Assembly: GCF_050632395.1 (NCBI RefSeq)
Contig: NZ_CP192600.1
Span: 1,488,001-1,552,000 of the forward strand
DNA from: JAUYQR01 sp050632395
GTDB taxonomy: Bacteria; Pseudomonadota; Alphaproteobacteria; Rhodobacterales; Rhodobacteraceae
Direction of reading: 5' to 3'
DNA length: 64,000 nucleotides
The notes beneath the pieces were generated by a model. It searched no databases. It had not been told where the DNA came from and was given only the letters and a program-made list of their open reading frames with translations. Every line of letters begins with the position of its first letter. The first letter of the stretch is position 1. Both the position numbers and the translations under genes were made by a program. Below, piece after piece: positions 59,023 to 64,000 of the stretch.

Positions 59023-59436
59023 ATGAAACGCCCGTTGAACACACTGACGATTGCATTTGCTGCACTTATGCTTGCGGCCCCGGCCCATGCGCTTGAACCG
59101 CTGCCTCAGGAAACATTCATCAACGACAGCCTGCGCGCGGGCCGGATCGGTGACGTGATCCGCAAGACCTGCCCGACTATCCATGCGCGGATGTTCGTGG
59201 TGCTGGGCAAGATCGAGGGTTTGAAGACCTACGCGCTGAACAAGGGGTATGCACGCGCCGACATCGAGGCGTTCATCCGCAGCGACACTGAAAAGGCCCG
59301 TCTCAAGGCCGAGGCGGCAGAGTACCTGAAGGCCGCCGGCGCGGTCGAGGGGCAGCCCGAGACCTATTGCGCGGTGGGCGAGGCCGAGATCGCGAAAGGC
59401 TCGTTGATCGGCGAATTGCTGAGGTCGTCGAAATGA
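59023..59436 (+). CDS. Periplasmic small protein in nuo operon (DUF5333-like)
   Basis: 137 residues from the ATG at 59023, chosen because AAGGAGG lies 5 nt upstream. A signal peptide covers residues 1-22 (LTIAFAALMLAAPAHA). The mature part is mostly helical (FINDSLRAGRIGDVIRKTCP, ARMFVVLGKIEGLKTYALNK) with a conserved Cys pair (KTC, TYC). It resembles DUF5333 proteins by memory. Function unknown. Confidence 0.75.
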   Translation: MKRPLNTLTIAFAALMLAAPAHALEPLPQETFINDSLRAGRIGDVIRKTCPTIHARMFVVLGKIEGLKTYALNKGYARADIEAFIRSDTEKARLKAEAAEYLKAAGAVEGQPETYCAVGEAEIAKGSLIGELLRSSK

Positions 59437-59570
59437 CGAAAGCCGCCATGCAGCGTCAGGGGCTTCGGGTGTGCCGTGCGGCGCAACCCCCTTTGTCGCG
59501 TGGCGTGGCGTTGTTCGGGTCTGCGCAGCGGCGGGGCACCATCCGCTGCGCATCCAACGTGGGGGAGTGA
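59433..59570 (+). CDS. Possible 45-residue protein in nuo operon
   Basis: An ATG overlapping the previous stop (ATGA) opens a 45-codon frame rich in Arg and Ala. There is no ribosome site of its own and no recognisable domain. Overlap alone makes it a weak call; it may be non-coding spacer between the small periplasmic protein and the next gene. Confidence 0.3.
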   Translation: MTKAAMQRQGLRVCRAAQPPLSRGVALFGSAQRRGTIRCASNVGE

Positions 59571-59575
59571 CGGGC

Positions 59576-59755
59576 ATGTGCTATGGCAGTCTCGACCCGA
59601 AATACCAGATGCGCGACATCGAGGCGCGCGTGAAACACCTGTCGTTTGAACAGGATACGACGAAACAGGCAGCCTCCGCTGCACCGGCAGGGCTGATCGC
59701 CCGGCTGCGTGACGCGGTAAGCGGGCTGCTGCGGAAGGACCGGGCGCATGTCTAA
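59576..59755 (+). CDS. Small conserved soluble protein before nuoG
   Basis: 59 residues from the ATG at 59576 (GGGGGAG 8 nt upstream). It starts MCYGSLDPKYQMRDIEARVK and ends in a basic amphipathic stretch LIARLRDAVSGLLRKDRAHV. It overlaps nuoG by 8 bp. No membrane helix. Function unknown. Confidence 0.62.
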   Translation: MCYGSLDPKYQMRDIEARVKHLSFEQDTTKQAASAAPAGLIARLRDAVSGLLRKDRAHV

Positions 59756-61769
59756 CTTGAAGAAGATCAGCATCGACGGCATCGAGGTCGAGGTGGATGG
59801 CGCGATGACCATCATCCAGGCGGCCGAGGTTGCCGGGGTGGAGATCCCGCGTTTTTGCTATCATGAGCGCCTGACCATCGCGGGCAACTGCCGCATGTGT
59901 CTGGTCGAGGTGGTGGGAGGCCCGCCGAAACCTGCGGCAAGCTGTGCGATGCAGGTCAAGGATCTGCGCCCCGGCCCGAACGGCGAGGCGCCGCTGGTCA
60001 AGACGAAATCCCCGATGGTCAAGAAGGCCCGCGAAGGGGTGATGGAGTTCCTGCTGATCAACCATCCGCTTGACTGCCCGATCTGCGATCAGGGCGGCGA
60101 GTGCGACCTGCAGGATCAGGCGATGGCCTACGGCGTGGATTTCAGCCGCTACCGCGAGCCGAAACGGGCGTCCGAGGACCTGAACCTTGGCCCCTTGGTC
60201 GACACCCACATGACGCGCTGCATTTCCTGCACGCGCTGCGTGCGGTTCACCTCGGAAGTGGCCGGGATCACCCAGATGGGCCAGACCGGGCGGGGCGAGG
60301 ATGCCGAGATCACCAGCTATCTGAACATGACGCTGGACAGCAACCTGCAAGGCAACATCATCGACCTTTGCCCGGTGGGTGCGCTGACGTCGAAGCCCTA
60401 TGCCTTCACCGCCCGCCCGTGGGAGTTGACCAAGACCGAGACAATCGACGTGATGGACGCGCTTGGGTCGAACATCCGGGTCGATACCAAGGGCCGCGAA
60501 GTGATGCGCATCCTGCCGCGCAACCATGACGGCGTGAACGAAGAGTGGATCAGCGACAAGACCCGCTTTGTCTGGGACGGGCTGCGCCGCCAGCGGCTGG
60601 ACACCCCCTACATCCGCGAAAACGGGAAACTGCGGAAGGCGGGTTGGGGCGAGGCGCTAGCCGCCGCGACGGCCGCGATGAAGGGCAAACGTGTTGCCGC
60701 ATTGGTCGGTGATCTGGTGCCGGTCGAGGCTGCGTTCAGCCTGAAGCAGCTGATCGGCAGCATCGGTGGCCGCATCGAATGCCGCACCGACAACGCCAAG
60801 CTGCCGATCGGCAACCGTTCGGGCTATGTCGGCACCGCGACGATCGAGGATATCGACAGCGCGAAGATGATCCAGTTGATCGGCACCAATCCGCGGGTCG
60901 AGGCTCCGGTCCTGAACGCGCGCATCCGCAAGGCGTGGAGCCTTGGCGCGACCGTGGGTCTGGTGGGCGAGGCGGTCGATCTGACGTTCGATTATGTCCA
61001 TGTCGGCACCGACCGCGCGGCGCTGGAAAAGCTGTCGTCGCAGACGATCAGCGACGAGACGAAGGCGAAGCCCTCCATCATCATCGTGGGCCAGGGCGCC
61101 ATCACCGAAGCTGACGGCGAGGCGGTGCTGGCCCATGCGATGCGGCTGGCGGAAAACACGAACTCCAAGCTTTTGATCCTGCACACCGCCGCTTCGCGCG
61201 TCGGGGCGATGGATGTGGGGGCCGCAACCGAAGGCGGGCTTGCCGCCGCGACCGAAGGGGCCGAGGTGATCTACAACCTTGGTGCCGATGAGGTGGTAAT
61301 CGCCGAAGGGCCGTTCGTGATTTATCAGGGCAGCCACGGTGACCGGGGTGCGTCTCGCGCTGACATCATCCTGCCGGGTGCGGCGTGGACCGAGGAGAAC
61401 GGGCTTTTCGTCAACACCGAAGGTCGCCCGCAACTGGCGTTCCGCGCCGGGTTTGCACCGGGTGAGGCGAAGGAAAATTGGGCGATCCTGCGGGCGCTGT
61501 CGGCCGAACTGGGCGCGACCCTGCCGTGGGACAGCCTTGCCGCGCTGCGCCGCGCGCTGGTGGCGGCGCATCCGCATCTGGGTGCCGTCGATCAGGTGCC
61601 GCGCAACGCCGGGGCCGCGCTGCCGGTGAAGGCGATGGGCAAGGCCGATTTCCGCAACGTCATCAAGGATTTCTACCTGACCAACCCGATCGCGCGTGCG
61701 TCGTCGGTGATGGCGGAACTTTCGGCGATGGCGAAGGCCCGCGCAACCCCTGCGATGGCGGCGGAGTAG
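59748..61769 (+). CDS. nuoG: NADH-quinone oxidoreductase subunit G
   Basis: 673 residues. The N-terminal [2Fe-2S] site is CYHERLTIAGNCRMC, the His-ligated cluster HPLDCPICDQGGECDLQDQ and the next cluster CISCTRCVRF. The molybdopterin-like domain follows without cofactor residues. It carries most of the iron-sulphur chain of complex I. It overlaps the small gene upstream and is followed by another lipoprotein gene. Confidence 0.96.
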   Translation: MSNLKKISIDGIEVEVDGAMTIIQAAEVAGVEIPRFCYHERLTIAGNCRMCLVEVVGGPPKPAASCAMQVKDLRPGPNGEAPLVKTKSPMVKKAREGVMEFLLINHPLDCPICDQGGECDLQDQAMAYGVDFSRYREPKRASEDLNLGPLVDTHMTRCISCTRCVRFTSEVAGITQMGQTGRGEDAEITSYLNMTLDSNLQGNIIDLCPVGALTSKPYAFTARPWELTKTETIDVMDALGSNIRVDTKGREVMRILPRNHDGVNEEWISDKTRFVWDGLRRQRLDTPYIRENGKLRKAGWGEALAAATAAMKGKRVAALVGDLVPVEAAFSLKQLIGSIGGRIECRTDNAKLPIGNRSGYVGTATIEDIDSAKMIQLIGTNPRVEAPVLNARIRKAWSLGATVGLVGEAVDLTFDYVHVGTDRAALEKLSSQTISDETKAKPSIIIVGQGAITEADGEAVLAHAMRLAENTNSKLLILHTAASRVGAMDVGAATEGGLAAATEGAEVIYNLGADEVVIAEGPFVIYQGSHGDRGASRADIILPGAAWTEENGLFVNTEGRPQLAFRAGFAPGEAKENWAILRALSAELGATLPWDSLAALRRALVAAHPHLGAVDQVPRNAGAALPVKAMGKADFRNVIKDFYLTNPIARASSVMAELSAMAKARATPAMAAE

Positions 61770-61774
61770 GGCGC

Positions 61775-62179
61775 TTGGTCCACCCCATCACCCTTGCTGC
61801 AACGCTCACCACCGCCACGGCGGCCTTGGGGGCTTGCACGCAATCGGCGGAGGTGACAGACGGACGCGGCCAGCAGGAATACGGTGGCGTACAGACGATC
61901 CTTCTGGATGACGGGCTGGTCAGCTTCAACCTGGCGATGACCGGCGCCGAAGACAGGGCGGATATCGAGGCCTATGGCCGCTGTGCGGCGGCGCAATACG
62001 CGCTGGACAAGGGATACGGGTTCGCACGCCACGTGCGCACCATCGTGAAGAAGGACGGACGGACCTGGTACGGAGATGCGGTCTACATGATCTCCGCCAC
62101 CTTGCCCGAGGGCCTGCGCACCATCGACGCCGAAGTGACGGCGGCGGAGTGCACAGAGCTTGGAATACCGACGGTTTGA
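61775..62179 (+). CDS. Small lipoprotein in nuo operon, TTG start
   Basis: 134 residues if the TTG at 61775, 5 bp after the nuoG stop, is the start; no ATG or GTG gives the signal peptide. The leader LAATLTTATAALGAC has a lipobox at LGAC, so the protein is lipid-anchored. LDDGLVSFNLAMTGAEDRAD and EAYGRCAAAQYALDKGYGFA suggest a small folded domain. Function unknown. Confidence 0.62.
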   Translation: MVHPITLAATLTTATAALGACTQSAEVTDGRGQQEYGGVQTILLDDGLVSFNLAMTGAEDRADIEAYGRCAAAQYALDKGYGFARHVRTIVKKDGRTWYGDAVYMISATLPEGLRTIDAEVTAAECTELGIPTV

Positions 62180-62193
62180 AGTGAGGGGCTGAC

Positions 62194-63231
62194 ATGGACG
62201 GGTTTCTTTCCACGGGGTTCGGAACGGCGGTGCTGATCGCGGCACAAAGCCTTCTGATCGTTGCCTTCGTGATGATCAGCCTTCTGTTCCTCGTCTACGG
62301 CGACCGGAAAATCTGGGCCGCCGTGCAGCTGCGCAAGGGCCCGAACGTGGTGGGGGCTTTTGGCCTGCTTCAATCGGTGGCAGATGCGCTGAAGTATGTG
62401 GTCAAGGAAATCGTGGTGCCGGCAGGGGCCGACCGCCCGGTGTTCTTTTTGGCGCCGATGCTGTCTTTCGTGCTGGCGATCCTGGCCTGGGCGGTGATCC
62501 CGTTCGATGACGGTTGGGTTCTGGCCAACATCAACGTGGCGATCCTGTTCGTCTTTGCCGTGTCGAGCCTTGAGGTTTACGGCGTGATCATGGGCGGCTG
62601 GGCCTCGAACTCCAAGTACCCGTTCCTTGGGTCGTTGCGGTCGGCGGCGCAGATGATTTCCTACGAGGTTTCGCTGGGCCTGATCATCATCGGCATCATC
62701 ATCTCGACAGGGGGGATGAACTTTTCGGCCATCGTGGCGGCGCAGGATGGCGACTACGGTCTGTTCAACTGGTATTGGCTGCCGCACTTTCCGATGGTTT
62801 TCCTGTTCTTCATCAGCGCGCTGGCTGAAACCAACCGCCCGCCCTTCGACCTGCCGGAAGCGGAATCGGAACTGGTGGCCGGGTTTATGGTGGAATACTC
62901 CTCTACCCCGTATCTGCTGTTCATGGCCGGCGAATACATCGCGATCTTCCTGATGTGCGCGCTGATGTCCTTGCTGTTCTTCGGCGGCTGGCTTTCGCCC
63001 ATTCCCGGGCTGGCCGATGGCTGGTGGTGGATGGTTGGGAAGATGTGGCTGTTCTTCTTCATGTTCGCCATGGTGAAGGCGATCGTGCCCCGCTACCGCT
63101 ATGACCAGTTGATGCGGATCGGCTGGAAGGTATTCCTGCCCCTGTCGCTGGGCTGGGTCGTGCTGGTGGCGTTCCTTGCGAAATTCGAAGTGTTCGGCGG
63201 CTTTTGGGCCCGCTGGGCGATTGGAGGCTGA
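62194..63231 (+). CDS. nuoH: NADH-quinone oxidoreductase subunit H
   Basis: 345 residues with eight or so membrane helices. YGDRKIWAAVQLRKGPNVVGAF and ETNRPPFDLPEAESELVAGF are the conserved loops forming the quinone-binding entry with NuoD/B. AMVKAIVPRYRYDQLMRIGWK is also typical. It is the link between the peripheral and membrane arms. Confidence 0.97.
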   Translation: MDGFLSTGFGTAVLIAAQSLLIVAFVMISLLFLVYGDRKIWAAVQLRKGPNVVGAFGLLQSVADALKYVVKEIVVPAGADRPVFFLAPMLSFVLAILAWAVIPFDDGWVLANINVAILFVFAVSSLEVYGVIMGGWASNSKYPFLGSLRSAAQMISYEVSLGLIIIGIIISTGGMNFSAIVAAQDGDYGLFNWYWLPHFPMVFLFFISALAETNRPPFDLPEAESELVAGFMVEYSSTPYLLFMAGEYIAIFLMCALMSLLFFGGWLSPIPGLADGWWWMVGKMWLFFFMFAMVKAIVPRYRYDQLMRIGWKVFLPLSLGWVVLVAFLAKFEVFGGFWARWAIGG

Positions 63232-63233
63232 AG

Positions 63234-63728
63234 ATGAGCAACATCGACTGGAACCGCGCAACCCGCTATTTCCTTCTGATGGATTTCATCAAGGGCTTCG
63301 GCCTTGGCATGAAATACTTCTTCAAGCCGAAGACCACGCTGAACTACCCGCATGAAAAGGGCCCGCTGTCGCCGCGGTTCCGGGGCGAACACGCCTTGCG
63401 CCGCTACCCCAACGGCGAGGAACGCTGCATCGCGTGCAAACTTTGCGAGGCGATCTGCCCGGCGCAGGCCATCACTATCGACGCCGAACCGCGCGAGGAC
63501 GGCAGCCGCCGCACCACGCGCTATGACATCGACATGACCAAGTGCATCTACTGCGGCTTCTGCCAAGAGGCGTGCCCGGTCGACGCCATCGTCGAAGGCC
63601 CGAACTTCGAGTTTTCGACCGAGACCCGCGAGGAGCTTTTGTACAACAAGGACAAGCTTCTGGCGAACGGCGAACGCTGGGAAGGCGAGATCGCCCGCAA
63701 CCTTGAACTCGACGCGCCGTACCGCTGA
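63234..63728 (+). CDS. nuoI: NADH-quinone oxidoreductase subunit I
   Basis: 164 residues from the ATG at 63234. Two [4Fe-4S] motifs, CIACKLCEAICPAQA and CIYCGFCQEACPVDA, carry electrons to cluster N2. The start follows nuoH by 2 bp. The stop overlaps the next gene. NuoJ-N are not seen and should lie beyond the window. Confidence 0.97.
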   Translation: MSNIDWNRATRYFLLMDFIKGFGLGMKYFFKPKTTLNYPHEKGPLSPRFRGEHALRRYPNGEERCIACKLCEAICPAQAITIDAEPREDGSRRTTRYDIDMTKCIYCGFCQEACPVDAIVEGPNFEFSTETREELLYNKDKLLANGERWEGEIARNLELDAPYR

Positions 63729-64000
63729 TGACCGACGATTTCGCCAAGATGTTCGCCGCGATGATGGAGCAGGGCCAGAAGATGGCCAAGGCGTTCGCGC
63801 CGGCGATGGAAAACGTCGATGTGAAGGCGTGGGAAAAGATGTTCCCGGCGATGCCGAAGGAAATCCTGGAGATGTGGTTCGGCAAGACCTTCAATCCCGA
63901 GGGGCTTGATGCGCGGACCCGGTTTCTGGTGACGATTGCCGCGCAGACCGTGCTTGGCCCGATTGGCGAGCCGCAGTTGCGCATGACGATCAAGAACGGG
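63728..64000 (+). CDS. Carboxymuconolactone decarboxylase-family protein (3' end cut by window)
   Basis: About 90 codons from the ATG overlapping the nuoI stop. The N-terminus is acidic and Met-rich (DDFAKMFAAMMEQGQKMAKA). LDARTRFLVTIAAQTVLGP followed by QLRMTIKNG is the start of the CMD/AhpD fold. The catalytic Cys pair is not yet visible and may lie beyond the window. It is co-transcribed with nuo; a redox role is only a guess. Confidence 0.7.
   Translation, partial: MTDDFAKMFAAMMEQGQKMAKAFAPAMENVDVKAWEKMFPAMPKEILEMWFGKTFNPEGLDARTRFLVTIAAQTVLGPIGEPQLRMTIKNG

Noticed and set aside
1..64000. tRNA, rRNA, CRISPR, insertion sequences or phage genes
   Set aside because: None was recognised by reading; there were no transposase motifs, no regular spacer arrays and no conserved rRNA stretches. 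A tRNA scan was not possible.

Overview
The window is high-GC alphaproteobacterial DNA, most like a phototrophic member of the Rhodobacteraceae. Three things point there: a puc operon for a peripheral light-harvesting (LH2-type) complex; a NADH dehydrogenase (nuo) operon interrupted by small unidentified genes, as known from Rhodobacter; and dense operons with ATGA/TGATG stop-start overlaps. No rRNA, tRNA, CRISPR array, transposase or phage gene was seen.

Layout. (1) 1-1.7 kb: the end of a sugar operon (Gfo/Idh/MocA oxidoreductase and ThuA). (2) 1.8-4.8 kb: molybdate regulator and modABC transporter; moaA at 41.5 kb is also molybdenum-related. (3) 5.1-9.2 kb: a spermidine/putrescine-type ABC transporter. 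(4) 9.3-30.7 kb: a large carbohydrate locus with a UxaA-type dehydratase, a GntR regulator, a TIM-barrel isomerase/epimerase, two ribokinase-like kinases, an aldo-keto reductase, a BtpA/SgcQ protein, an M42 (SgcX-like) hydrolase, an FGGY kinase, a creatininase-family protein, two RbsD/FucU mutarotases and a CUT1 sugar ABC transporter. A complete puc operon (23.4-26.25 kb) sits inside it, between the transporter permeases and the binding protein. (5) 30.8-36.9 kb: pstSCAB-phoU-phoB behind a candidate Pho box. (6) 37-51.8 kb: housekeeping and accessory genes, including a class III aminotransferase/kinase pair, moaA, an AlkD-like protein, glmS, glmU, a phosphoglycolate phosphatase-like gene and a short operon with MFS, DegT, nuclease and MBL genes. 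(7) 52.1 kb to the end: nuoABCDEFGHI with at least eight small interspersed genes, then the start of a carboxymuconolactone decarboxylase-family gene. The operon probably continues beyond the window.

The most interesting signals are these. A near-palindromic 17-18 bp operator (TRACATGYTAGYATG core) recurs at four promoters of the carbohydrate locus, and two copies cover a -10 box and the start codon, implying leaderless mRNAs under one GntR-type repressor. The puc operon appears to have split the transporter genes. The LH2 alpha chain carries Phe44-Leu45, the pair found in blue-shifted B800-820 complexes, plus a long C-terminal tail. Two perfect TGT-N12-ACA PpsR/CrtJ sites lie 8 bp apart upstream of pucB. 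The NuoE C-terminal domain is duplicated in the adjacent membrane-anchored gene. Two families of dispersed repeats mark operon ends. All function calls come from reading translated sequence by eye; no database search was possible.
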